Source: JANXLS01 sp037129555 (GTDB lineage Bacteria > Planctomycetota > SZUA-567 > H5-PLA8). Taken from it: 12,964 nucleotides of DNA. Where the stretch lies: contig JBAXUS010000180.1 of NCBI GenBank assembly GCA_037129555.1, positions 1 to 12,964 on the forward strand, written 5' to 3'. The translations under genes and the position numbers were made by a program. How positions within the stretch are numbered: the stretch's first letter is position 1; every line of letters starts with the position of its first letter. A model generated the notes under the pieces. That model was not told where the DNA came from and ran no database searches. It saw nothing but the letters and a program-made list of their open reading frames with translations. Shown in pieces: positions 1 to 7,338 of the stretch.

Positions 1-3
1 ACT

Positions 4-3000
4 ATGCGAAAATCGATTTTAAGTTTTGGGCTGGCTCTGTGTGGGATGCTGGCCGTATATGAACCCCCATGTCAGGGTGGGGAGGACGCCTTGCGCGACT
101 CCTACATCGCGGCGTTGAAAGACGCGGTGGTGACCCGGCGACTTTCTGCGGTGCGTCACGCCGTCAAAGAAGGCGTCTGCGACACGCCGATGATCGCGGC
201 ACTCGCTGGCGCATTAAAAGATGTGAGTCCCGAAGTCCGCCGCGCCGCCGCTGCCGCACTTGAAAAACTCGCGGTTCCAACACGTGGCGTGGCCTCAGTC
301 GCCGCGCCCGCCGTCCCGCCGACTCCTGCTCAAGGTACGCCTCCAACGACTCCTTCCGTCGCAAAAGTCGAACCTGAAACGCCAGCTAAACCAGCCATAC
401 CTCCCGCTGAGTCCCACGCGCGCGAATCGGTCCCGGCGTTGATTGAAGCCGCGAACGACAACGATCCGGCCACGCGCGCCGCGATTATTTCAGCGCTGGG
501 AACTCTCGCAATAGGTGAGGCGAAAGCGCTCCCGATTCTGCTACTCGCTTTGAAAGATCCCAGCCCGCAAATGCGCGTGACGGCCATCGACGCACTGCAC
601 CGTTTCGGTGCGCCCGTGAAGGATACGCAGGCGGCGGTTCTTGAAGCTGCGCTCGCTGAAAAACACCCCGATGTCATGAACGCATTCGTCGCCATTGCGG
701 CTGAATCCAATCCCATTCCGCCTGAATTGGTGCCGCTTTTCACCAACGCAGTCAAGGGGTCGTCAGCATTACGCATCAAAGCGTTTGAAGCGCTGAATCG
801 AATCGGGGCAAAAGCTGTTCCGTCGCTCATTCCGTTGCTTAAAAGCGACCTCGTTTTGGTGCGCCGTGAAGCGGCGGTATTGATTGAAAAATACGCGAAA
901 GAATCGCCCCAGATCGTTCCTCAGCTCATCCCGTCTCTGACCGACAACGATGTCTACGTCCGCAAAGCCGTCACCGCCGCGCTCTCCAACATTGGTCCCG
1001 ATGCGCTGCTCGCGCTGCCAGACTTGATTAAGATGCTGTCGAGCAATGACATGGTTGTGCGCAGCAGTGCGGCCAATGTGATCGAAAATCTCGGGCCGCC
1101 TGCGAAAGACGCAGTTCCAGCGCTCGCTGTTTTGATGCAGGATAAAATGCTGACATGCCGGGGCGCAGCCGGGCGCGCGCTCGCCAAAATCGGCGACCCG
1201 GGGCGCGACGAATTACTCGCGATGTTAAACGCTCCGCGCGATGAAGTCCGCTCCGCCGCATCGCTCGCGCTCGCTACGTGCGGTGACTCCGCGATGAAAG
1301 GCTTGGCGGATGCTTTGAAATCGGACAAAACCGAAACCGTCTCTGCGACGCTGTCCACGCTCGAACGCATGGGCGGAGCCAGCGACCCGGCAATAGTCCC
1401 CGTGATTCCGCTGCTGCGTCATACGTCCTCGCTCATCCGTCAATCTGCCATAAGTGTGTTGGCAAAATCCGGTGCGCGCGCGATTAAGCCGTTGATCAGC
1501 GCACTTGAAACTCAGCCCGATGCCACGCCTGAATTGCGCTCCGCGATGACCGACGCCTTGGGACGAATCGGCAAGGACGCGATCCCGCCGTTGCTTGCGA
1601 TTGTAGGAGCTAAAAAAGAAGGCCCAATGTTGATCGCGGCCATCGAAGCGCTCGGAAAAATCGGCGCTCCTGCCAGTGACACGACGCCACTATTAATGAG
1701 CCTGGTCACGACCGTTCCAGCGAATCTGAATCCGGTCACGTCGCCAGTTCCGATTACAAAAAAATCAATAGCCGCCGCGTCCACACCTCCGCAGGCACCC
1801 GTCATTCCGCCCTATGCAAAATTGGACATCGCTGTTTTTCAAGCGCTCGCGAATTTCGGTGCGCGAGCTGAAGCGGCGTTGCCGATGCTGTTCGAAATGA
1901 TCAAGGACGGGGATTATTATGCGCGCAGCGAAGCCGCTCGAGCCATTGGGAAAATTGCGCGGGGCAACGAGCGCATACCGCCGCTGGGCGAGACGCTCGA
2001 ACGCTGTGATGGTGGAACGATCGCGAACGCATTGCGCCCGTTTCAGGAAGCTGGGATGAATGCACTGATTGCCGAACTTGATACCGCAACGACCCAAACT
2101 CGCCAACGCGTCTCGACGGTTTTCTCCAATCTGCCGTTCGCTTTGACCTATCCATTTTTGACCGGAGCCTTGAAAAACGAAGATCCCAAAATTCGCTCGG
2201 GCGTCGCGCAGACTATCGCCGATTTCCGGCGCAACCATAAGAAGGGCGCTATTTCCAGCGCATCATTGCCCAGCCCGACATTGATCGATCCGTTGCTGGC
2301 TGCATTAAAGGAGTCGGTCAAAGACAGCGATCCAGACGTGCGAGTCCTCAGTGCCTATTCGTACCAAAAGGCAATCGATCCGGACGACGGCGAGATCATC
2401 GAACGCATCGCGTCCGGACTGGCGCATTGCTCGGCGGACAATCGCTCGCGCGGATTGATCGCGCTTGATTATTACAATCTTGAAAAATCCGGACGCAAAG
2501 CCGCGCCCGCGTTGCCGGTGTTGATCCGTCTGACCTCCGTCGATTATTCCGGAGTGCCTGCCGCGAAAACGCTGCTGCATCGCATCGGCATTTCGAAGGA
2601 CGACATTCCGGTGTTAGTGGACGCCTTGAAAGAAAAAAGCTCGTTGACCCGAAGGGCCGCGCTGCGTCTGATCGAGTCGCTCGGACCCGACGCAAAAGAC
2701 GCAGTTGGGCCGTTGATTGAGATGATGGCAGACGAAGAAAAAGGCGCGAAATTGATCGAGCCTGTCTTGTTGGCAATTGGTCAGGAAGCAGTCCCGCAAC
2801 TCATTGATGCCATGAAAACCACCAACCTGAAAATTCGCTACGGTGTGATTCAAGCGCTCTCGCAAATGAATCTGGACGGCGAATGGCTCGGCAAGATTGC
2901 AGGTCTGTTGTCGGACGACCGGCCTGAATTGCGATCCAGTGCGATCGCCTTGTTATCAACGAGCGTGGACCGCGCCAAATACGCGCTGCCGCATCTTCGC

Positions 3001-4095
3001 GACTTACTAGTCGATGGCGACAAGCTTGCGTACAAGGCGCGCTACGATCTTTTTGCCGTGCTCGGCACGGAAGCCACGCAGGTTCTGGTGGATGCGTTGA
3101 AGGACAACAATCCCCAGGCGCGCGCACGTGCGGCTGCCGTGCTCAAACCGCGCGGTTCCGGCGAACCACCTCGCGAAGCGTTGAAGCCGCTGATGGCGCT
3201 GCTGGCGGATGAGAACGTGGATGTCAAAGCCGCCGCGCTGCAAACGCTCGGAGCGTACAACGAAAACGCAGCTGAAATTGTGCCGGGATTGGTCGAGGCC
3301 ATGAAAGACGAAAGCACAGTCCTGCGACGCTCCGCGCTCCTTTATCTGAAGCAGCACGGTGCCGCTGCGCCCGCCGCCGCATTGCAGGCTCTCGCCATAG
3401 CGATGAAAGATCCGACGTCCAAAGTCCGCGCAGCGGCCATCGACGCCACAAAAACGTTGGGAGCAGACGCTGGGCCGCTACTGTTCGAAGCGCTCGGCGA
3501 CCCGGATCACAGCGTCCGTGCACTGGCTGCGTCAACGCTGGATGCGCTGGGCCTTGCGAACGAGCCGGACAAGAAAATACTCATCGCTGAAATGTTTGCG
3601 CTCGACGCGATCGAGCAATACGCGCAGGCGCAGGAAGATCATTTCATCAAACTGTGGGACGAAAATCGTGTCCATTATTATGCGTCTGCCATAGCCGATT
3701 TGAAGACATTACCCAAGGCGTTGGCCGTAGCGGATAACGCACTCGAAACGCCGGTTCCTTACAACGGATTCCTGTTCAAAATGTTGGAAGGCCAAGGAGC
3801 GGCAGCGCCGGGTGGCGCGAAAAAATATGTTGCTGATGGCAAGATGTCCCAGGGCCACGCACTGGCCGCGTTCCCGGCGGAGTACGCGAAAACAGGTCGC
3901 TTCACGTTCATCGTCGGCGATGACGGCACGATCTATAAAAAAGATCTCGGCCCCGAATCCGCGCGCCTGTGCGGCCAATTGAAAGAACTCAATCCCGACG
4001 AAACCTGGACGAAATTCAAAGTCAAGCCCAAGGACGAAGGCCCGGTCCGGTTCCACCCGCTCGATCCCGATGCGGCTGACGACATGGAATTCTAA
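4..4095 (+). CDS. Exported giant HEAT-repeat protein with C-terminal DUF2950-like domain
   Basis: This is a 1,363-residue protein. Residues 1 to about 25 form a signal peptide (basic MRK start, hydrophobic core, small residues near CQGGED), so the protein is probably exported. Most of the remainder is tandem HEAT/PBS-lyase-type helical pairs with the recurring pattern (D/S)xxxxVRxxAxxALxxxG, for example near residues 190, 315, 355 and 1165. Such solenoids bind other proteins; no enzyme is implied. Two Pro/Ala/Thr-rich linkers interrupt it, at about 92-137 and 560-600. From about 1194 to 1350 the sequence changes character. A GFLFKMLEGQG stretch, a GGAKKYVADGKM stretch, an AFPAEY motif and a final FIVGDDGTIYKKDLG motif match my memory of the DUF2950 family, whose function is unknown. 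The ATG at 4 is taken as the start because it begins the signal peptide; any ribosome site lies outside the window. It converges on the phage-like cassette and is probably an unrelated host gene. Confidence 0.9.
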   Translation: MRKSILSFGLALCGMLAVYEPPCQGGEDALRDSYIAALKDAVVTRRLSAVRHAVKEGVCDTPMIAALAGALKDVSPEVRRAAAAALEKLAVPTRGVASVAAPAVPPTPAQGTPPTTPSVAKVEPETPAKPAIPPAESHARESVPALIEAANDNDPATRAAIISALGTLAIGEAKALPILLLALKDPSPQMRVTAIDALHRFGAPVKDTQAAVLEAALAEKHPDVMNAFVAIAAESNPIPPELVPLFTNAVKGSSALRIKAFEALNRIGAKAVPSLIPLLKSDLVLVRREAAVLIEKYAKESPQIVPQLIPSLTDNDVYVRKAVTAALSNIGPDALLALPDLIKMLSSNDMVVRSSAANVIENLGPPAKDAVPALAVLMQDKMLTCRGAAGRALAKIGDPGRDELLAMLNAPRDEVRSAASLALATCGDSAMKGLADALKSDKTETVSATLSTLERMGGASDPAIVPVIPLLRHTSSLIRQSAISVLAKSGARAIKPLISALETQPDATPELRSAMTDALGRIGKDAIPPLLAIVGAKKEGPMLIAAIEALGKIGAPASDTTPLLMSLVTTVPANLNPVTSPVPITKKSIAAASTPPQAPVIPPYAKLDIAVFQALANFGARAEAALPMLFEMIKDGDYYARSEAARAIGKIARGNERIPPLGETLERCDGGTIANALRPFQEAGMNALIAELDTATTQTRQRVSTVFSNLPFALTYPFLTGALKNEDPKIRSGVAQTIADFRRNHKKGAISSASLPSPTLIDPLLAALKESVKDSDPDVRVLSAYSYQKAIDPDDGEIIERIASGLAHCSADNRSRGLIALDYYNLEKSGRKAAPALPVLIRLTSVDYSGVPAAKTLLHRIGISKDDIPVLVDALKEKSSLTRRAALRLIESLGPDAKDAVGPLIEMMADEEKGAKLIEPVLLAIGQEAVPQLIDAMKTTNLKIRYGVIQALSQMNLDGEWLGKIAGLLSDDRPELRSSAIALLSTSVDRAKYALPHLRDLLVDGDKLAYKARYDLFAVLGTEATQVLVDALKDNNPQARARAAAVLKPRGSGEPPREALKPLMALLADENVDVKAAALQTLGAYNENAAEIVPGLVEAMKDESTVLRRSALLYLKQHGAAAPAAALQALAIAMKDPTSKVRAAAIDATKTLGADAGPLLFEALGDPDHSVRALAASTLDALGLANEPDKKILIAEMFALDAIEQYAQAQEDHFIKLWDENRVHYYASAIADLKTLPKALAVADNALETPVPYNGFLFKMLEGQGAAAPGGAKKYVADGKMSQGHALAAFPAEYAKTGRFTFIVGDDGTIYKKDLGPESARLCGQLKELNPDETWTKFKVKPKDEGPVRFHPLDPDAADDMEF

Positions 4096-4138
4096 ACGCT
4101 GGCGAAGTTCAATACTTCGATACATAATCGAAGCGTTT
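4094..4138. terminator. Inverted repeats at the convergent gene junction
   Basis: Between and across the two convergent stop codons are two alternative inverted repeats. CTTCGAT (4115-4121) pairs with ATCGAAG (4127-4133) over a 5-base loop, and AAACGCT (4094-4100) pairs with AGCGTTT (4132-4138). The location suits a shared transcription end for the HEAT gene and the leftward cassette. Neither strand has a clean T-run after the stem, so a terminator role is uncertain. Confidence 0.25.
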
Positions 4139-4369
4139 CTTGATCACAGAATTATAGTACCGGCCCTTGGACGCGACGGTCAGAAATCGGACGTAATAGC
4201 TGTAGTGGCTGAGATCATAAATGTACGTCCTGCCGTGCCGAAATTTCACATGAATGCGGACTGGGCCGTCAAAGGTGCCGCCATCATCTTCGCCGCCGGT
4301 CCCGTCTCCTGTTTCAATTCCCAGCGCACTGATGGCGGTCGATCCGGCTAAGCGTGTCCACGTCACCAT
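4109..4369 (-). CDS. KTSC-domain protein, last gene of the cassette
   Basis: An 86-residue protein. Residues 10-18 (STAISALGI), the strand VRIHVKFRHGRTYIYD (37-52) and SKGRYYN at 68-73, followed by a basic end, match the KTSC domain pattern: an SxxI start, a Lys/Arg-x-G-x-x-Y-x-Y strand pair, then SKGxxxN. KTSC domains occur alone or fused to other proteins, often in phages, and are named after a lysyl-tRNA synthetase-associated form. Their role is not settled; RNA or nucleic-acid binding has been suggested. A Gly/Asp-rich loop (about 20-35) separates the first motif from the strands. GAGG lies 5 bases before the ATG. It follows the preceding gene by 18 bases and ends 13 bases from the convergent HEAT gene, so it marks the 3' boundary of the cassette. 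Confidence 0.75.
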   Translation of the reverse strand: MVTWTRLAGSTAISALGIETGDGTGGEDDGGTFDGPVRIHVKFRHGRTYIYDLSHYSYYVRFLTVASKGRYYNSVIKKRFDYVSKY

Positions 4370-4387
4370 GAGTCCCTCACTTTCGGT

Positions 4388-4810
4388 TTAGTCGCCCGCG
4401 AAATAGCACACAAAATGAGCTCGCAATAAAGAACCCGATGGTTCTTCGATCAGCGATTCACATGCGTCGAGCGTGACGGCGGAGCAGACTTGTTCTCCCG
4501 TCGGATAATTTGCCGGATTCAGCCAAGCGGACTTGAGCTGCGTGGCGAGATCGTCGAACAACTCGCCATCCGCTCCCGGCGAATACGCGTAGACGTAGGC
4601 GTTGATGCCTGTGGGTGCGTCGACGCCCGCGTACGAAATCTCACTTTCACATATCGCCGCGAATTGAAAACTTCCCGGAGTGAACCGTTTCAAGCAGTCC
4701 AAATCCGCCGCGTGAACGGTCGCGAGCACGACGGAATTTCCGAGAAACCCAGAGCTACTCGCGATGGTTTTCAATCGTTCACGTGTCAGAGCCAGCCAGC
4801 TGGTACCCAT
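4388..4810 (-). CDS. Conserved-looking phage head/neck protein, unknown
   Basis: A 140-residue protein that I do not recognise. It has no signal peptide or membrane segment. The first 30 residues suggest an amphipathic helix followed by a strand. The middle (LFDDLATQLKSAWLNPANYPTG, about 83-104) looks helical and then loops. The protein contains five cysteines, which is many for a virion protein. AAGGAG stands 7 bases before the ATG. It lies second from the end of the operon, after a connector-like gene. In tailed phages that slot usually holds a head-completion or tail-terminator protein, so a neck role is possible from position alone. The reading frame is intact, and the good ribosome site and tight spacing to the KTSC gene support it being real. 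Confidence 0.7.
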   Translation of the reverse strand: MGTSWLALTRERLKTIASSSGFLGNSVVLATVHAADLDCLKRFTPGSFQFAAICESEISYAGVDAPTGINAYVYAYSPGADGELFDDLATQLKSAWLNPANYPTGEQVCSAVTLDACESLIEEPSGSLLRAHFVCYFAGD

Positions 4811-4858
4811 GAGACCGCTCCTTGAAATAGAGATGAATGAAATAAACGCTGCACCGTG

Positions 4859-4879
4859 GAACGGGCTTTTAGCCCGTTC
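4859..4879. repeat. Perfect 9-bp palindrome between head genes
   Basis: GAACGGGCT (4859-4867) and AGCCCGTTC (4871-4879) form a perfect 9-bp stem with a TTT loop. It sits in the 96-base gap between the connector-like gene and the next gene. No T-run follows on the leftward transcript, and only short mixed sequence follows on the other strand. A REP-like chromosomal palindrome or an mRNA-processing hairpin is therefore as likely as a terminator. Confidence 0.6.
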
Positions 4880-4906
4880 TGATTATGGCGTTGAACATGA
4901 ACGAAA

Positions 4907-5308
4907 TCAGCGACCCATCGTCGTCTGATGTGCCCGCGCTGCTTCAGCCGCGAAGCCGCCACTGGTCACCGCGACGCCGATGATGTTGCTGAGCGCTGTA
5001 CGAATCGCCGCTCGTTCGGCGGGATGATCGACCGCTACGCCACTCGTGCTCGCAGAGCGGGTCACGCGCAACGGACTGGTTGACGTGATCGCATCCCAGC
5101 GCAACAACAACGCGCCGACGCGCGTGATTTGTTCGCTGTTCAGCGCTGTAAGTTTCGCGTTGATCCGCGCGACAATTGCGCTCATATCCACGCTTTCGCA
5201 GGCGGGACCGAAGACGGTGGCCACGGCGTCAACGACCGTGCCGCTGCCGTTTTGAGGCACACCGAAAATTCCAAAAATCTGAGTGGTTTGCGCATCGGTC
5301 AAAGCCAT
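4907..5308 (-). CDS. Putative head-tail connector-like protein
   Basis: A 133-residue protein, mostly helical by inspection. It has two Ala-rich helical halves (about 1-75 and 92-130) joined by a Ser/Thr-rich loop (TSTSPLRVTRSASTSG, 75-90). It has no signal or membrane segment. Gene order places it directly after the major capsid protein, where tailed phages usually encode the first neck or adaptor protein that binds the portal ring. The sequence itself carries no motif I can name, so the role is inferred from position only. GGAGG precedes the ATG with a 6-base spacer. A strong hairpin terminator lies between it and the capsid gene, so it is probably expressed at a lower level than the capsid. 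Confidence 0.7.
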   Translation of the reverse strand: MALTDAQTTQIFGIFGVPQNGSGTVVDAVATVFGPACESVDMSAIVARINAKLTALNSEQITRVGALLLRWDAITSTSPLRVTRSASTSGVAVDHPAERAAIRTALSNIIGVAVTSGGFAAEAARAHQTTMGR

Positions 5309-5370
5309 GACGTGCCTCCATAATCAGCGTTGTGTTTCAAACGCGTTTCTGTGTACATTCACGTAAAATC

Positions 5371-5399
5371 GGCGCGGGCGCTTCTTATGCGCCCGCGCC
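5371..5399 (-). terminator. Rho-independent terminator behind the major capsid gene
   Basis: On the leftward transcript, GGCGCGGGCGC pairs perfectly with GCGCCCGCGCC over a 7-base loop, and GATTTTA follows the stem. It begins 23 bases after the capsid stop codon. A partial terminator here would let the capsid message be made in excess of the downstream neck genes. An AAAA run on the far side of the stem means it could also work for rightward transcripts. Confidence 0.7.
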
Positions 5400-5421
5400 C
5401 CAAAATTGATTCACTCAGCGG

Positions 5422-6441
5422 TTATGAATTTGACGTGTTGTGAACCAGCATTGCGCAGAGGACTTCGCGCGAGTCGTTGTATGCCGGGCCCCAATTGCTG
5501 CTGGTGCCGAGAGCACTGTTTTCCGGATTCGCGGTCCCGGCCGTCCACTTTGTTCCGAACACGTGCGGCGCGAAATCGAAATTCGCCAGAACGCGCCAGT
5601 ACGGCGCTTCGAAGTCGAGGCGGCGTTCCGCTTCGATGCGCAGGCGCTGGTGATATATCAATCCGAGCGCGTTCTGGCCCAAGAGCAAGGTGCGATACTT
5701 CGTGAAGGAGCCGCTCACAGCTGTCTTCAATGCCGGGTCATCGACCACGACAATCTTCATGCCGAACGCGTGTGGCAAACCGGTGACCACCGTGTACCCG
5801 CCGATCGTGTCCACCTTGTAATTACCGATGGTGTCCTTCACCAAATCCGAGAACGCTTCGCTGTGGCACACGAGCGTGGTCAGGCGGTTGTACGAATCGC
5901 CCAGCGTCATGCGCGTGTCGTAAAGACTGGACAGCGTGAGCAGTGCCCGAGTCCCGGAGCCCGCATAGATTTCTTTCGTGTGGACGTGATCGGTGATGCT
6001 GTCCACTGCGGCGACGGTCGTTTGCAGCAGGCGCTGCCGGACTTCCTTCGCAGCCATATTGCCGATCTGCCGACCGATTTCACGCTCGACCGTTTCACGC
6101 CGCACACCGCGAATGAACACGTCTTCCGTGAACTTCACCGGCCCGGCTCGGCGGCGCAGAATCACCGCTTTTTCCTCGGCACCGGTGATGTCCAAATCGC
6201 CCGGCGCTGTCGTCGAAGTCACATCGCGGCGCGCGACAAGCGAGGAGATGTGATTGAAGTACGGCATGTCCACAAACTCGCCGCCGCCGCCCAGCGAACT
6301 CGTGAACATTCCCGACGGAATGGTTTTCACAACGCCGAGCGCTTCGTCGAGCAGCTGCATGTTCTCGACGAACGCAGCGCTCGAATACTCACTGGCCAAC
6401 TGCGGATCAAACGCGAATCCGCCAACTGTTGAATAGGGCAT
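5422..6441 (-). CDS. Major capsid protein (HK97-fold type)
   Basis: A 339-residue protein that forms the icosahedral shell. It starts without an N-terminal delta domain, and no protease gene is nearby, so assembly probably depends on a separate scaffold. Features seen: an N-terminal segment (FDPQLASEYSSAAFVENMQLLDEAL); a Gly-rich loop (SSLGGGGEFVDMPYF, 48-62) leading into strands; a central helix with REIGRQIGNMAAKEVRQRLLQT, resembling the HK97 spine helix; and late A-domain-like strands (KIVVVDDPALK) ending in RLDFEAPYWRVLANFDF. Size, order (terminase, portal, scaffold, capsid) and context support the call; the exact capsid family is not certain. The ribosome site is the strongest in the window. 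An encapsulin is an unlikely alternative because a portal and a terminase are present. Confidence 0.85.
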   Translation of the reverse strand: MPYSTVGGFAFDPQLASEYSSAAFVENMQLLDEALGVVKTIPSGMFTSSLGGGGEFVDMPYFNHISSLVARRDVTSTTAPGDLDITGAEEKAVILRRRAGPVKFTEDVFIRGVRRETVEREIGRQIGNMAAKEVRQRLLQTTVAAVDSITDHVHTKEIYAGSGTRALLTLSSLYDTRMTLGDSYNRLTTLVCHSEAFSDLVKDTIGNYKVDTIGGYTVVTGLPHAFGMKIVVVDDPALKTAVSGSFTKYRTLLLGQNALGLIYHQRLRIEAERRLDFEAPYWRVLANFDFAPHVFGTKWTAGTANPENSALGTSSNWGPAYNDSREVLCAMLVHNTSNS

Positions 6442-6445
6442 AGTG

Positions 6446-6454
6446 CCTCCTCCT
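6446..6454 (-). promoter_or_regulatory. Extended ribosome-binding site of the capsid gene
   Basis: AGGAGGAGG lies 4 bases upstream of the capsid ATG on the minus strand. It is longer than any other site in the cassette, most of which have a single AGGAG or GAGG. This fits the need for hundreds of capsid subunits per particle and fixes the start at 6441. Confidence 0.75.
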
Positions 6455-6512
6455 GGGGGAAATGAAAAAATGAATGTAATGAAGTGAACGACTCAGAATG
6501 TGATGTGACGAA

Positions 6513-7025
6513 CTACTTGAAATACGACTGCCGCATCCGCTCCAATTCACGCGGACGATTGTGGACGTAGTCGCGCAACCGGTCGGCGTTTTCGGGCTTG
6601 AGCAGATCGGTATAGTTCAATCCGGCTGGTGCTCCGGACGCGGACGCTGCGCCATTGCCGATCCCGTTCGATCCGCTCCCGGCAATGAAGTGCGCACGGA
6701 CCCAATGCGGTTTGCGCGACGCGAGTTGCCGGGCGGCTTCGTCGGGCGGGACCGTTTTGCGAGCGCTGTTCGGCGCGTCGCCGGGAATGAAAATCTCCCA
6801 CTCGCCTTGTTCATTGCGCTCAGCGTGCCGCGACAATTCACGGTACGCGTCGTCAGCATCAAACCAATCAACGCCAGACAGCGCGCGCCTCAAAACGTTC
6901 TCGCGCTCAGCGCGGTCCGCTCGTTGTCGCAACGCTTCAACGTCATCAACAACGGGTACGGGAGCCGTCGGTGTTACAACCTGAGGAGTTGAAGCAGCGT
7001 CCGGCCGAATCTCATTTTCGGGCAT
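6513..7025 (-). CDS. Probable capsid scaffold protein
   Basis: A 170-residue protein called from the ATG at 7025, which has AAAGGAG 5 bases upstream; the upstream ATG of the open frame has no such site and would add 21 unrelated residues. The N-terminus is Pro/Thr/Val-rich and disordered. A charged helix (VEALRQRADRAERENVLRRAL, about 28-48) follows, then a mixed region with FIPGDAPNSARKTVPPDEAARQL. A Gly/Ser/Ala spacer (about 115-135) leads to a basic helical tail ending in RERMRQSYF-like charge. Highly charged helices with a basic C-terminus, directly upstream of the capsid gene, are typical of phage scaffolding proteins, whose tails bind the capsid inner face. There is no protease motif. 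A minor capsid protein is the alternative. Confidence 0.7.
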   Translation of the reverse strand: MPENEIRPDAASTPQVVTPTAPVPVVDDVEALRQRADRAERENVLRRALSGVDWFDADDAYRELSRHAERNEQGEWEIFIPGDAPNSARKTVPPDEAARQLASRKPHWVRAHFIAGSGSNGIGNGAASASGAPAGLNYTDLLKPENADRLRDYVHNRPRELERMRQSYFK

Positions 7026-7078
7026 GGTGCTCCTTTCTTTTTGGTGTACAAAAATGAAAACATAGAGGAGAGTTTCAA

Positions 7079-7312
7079 ATGCCAGCATTCTCGCCGGGAA
7101 CCGACAAGATCGTTACGTTTGCAGTCCGCTTCGTTTTCGGTGTGATAGTGGGCGTTTTGCTTTCACTCGTGTTTGGCTGGAGCGTGACGATGCGCTGCTT
7201 TGCCAACAGTGCATGGAGTACGTTGCTTTTAAGATGGTTGCTTTGGGGCGGAGTTGCCGGACTTATTTTCGGATTCACCAGCGCGAAGGATGATCGCCAG
7301 TGGCTTGAATAA
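7079..7312 (+). CDS. Small two-helix membrane protein, opposite strand within cassette
   Basis: A 77-residue protein on the plus strand, the only gene that runs against the cassette. Two membrane helices are visible: residues 14-34 (VRFVFGVIVGVLLSLVFGW) and 48-67 (STLLLRWLLWGGVAGLIFGF). A short charged tail (AKDDRQWLE) follows. AGAGGAG stands 8 bases before the ATG, a site as good as those of the phage genes, whereas the overlapping minus-strand frame has none. It fills the 313-base gap between the portal stop and the scaffold start. Small membrane proteins with GxxG-type helices are common in Verrucomicrobiota and Planctomycetota. A moron-type cargo gene, a superinfection-exclusion or immunity protein, or an antisense-encoded regulator of the head operon are all possible. 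No function can be assigned. Confidence 0.65.
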   Translation: MPAFSPGTDKIVTFAVRFVFGVIVGVLLSLVFGWSVTMRCFANSAWSTLLLRWLLWGGVAGLIFGFTSAKDDRQWLE

Positions 7313-7338
7313 TGTGGAATGAGTTCGTTGCCTCGTTC

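Noticed and set aside
330..830. Leftward frames within the HEAT-repeat gene
   Set aside because: They mirror the Ala/Leu-rich solenoid codons and carry no start signal or recognisable domain.
5440..6432. Long rightward open frame (330 codons) opposite the capsid gene
   Set aside because: It is antisense to a well-supported capsid gene, rich in Arg and His with no domain pattern, and has no ribosome site; it is a by-product of GC-rich codons.
5422..6441. Capsid gene as an encapsulin nanocompartment shell
   Set aside because: Encapsulins share the HK97 fold but do not come with a portal, terminase and scaffold gene in phage order.
7075..7278. Leftward 67-codon frame opposite the small membrane-protein gene
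   Set aside because: No ribosome site before its start and a Lys/Thr/Pro-rich translation without structure, whereas the rightward frame has a good site and two membrane helices.
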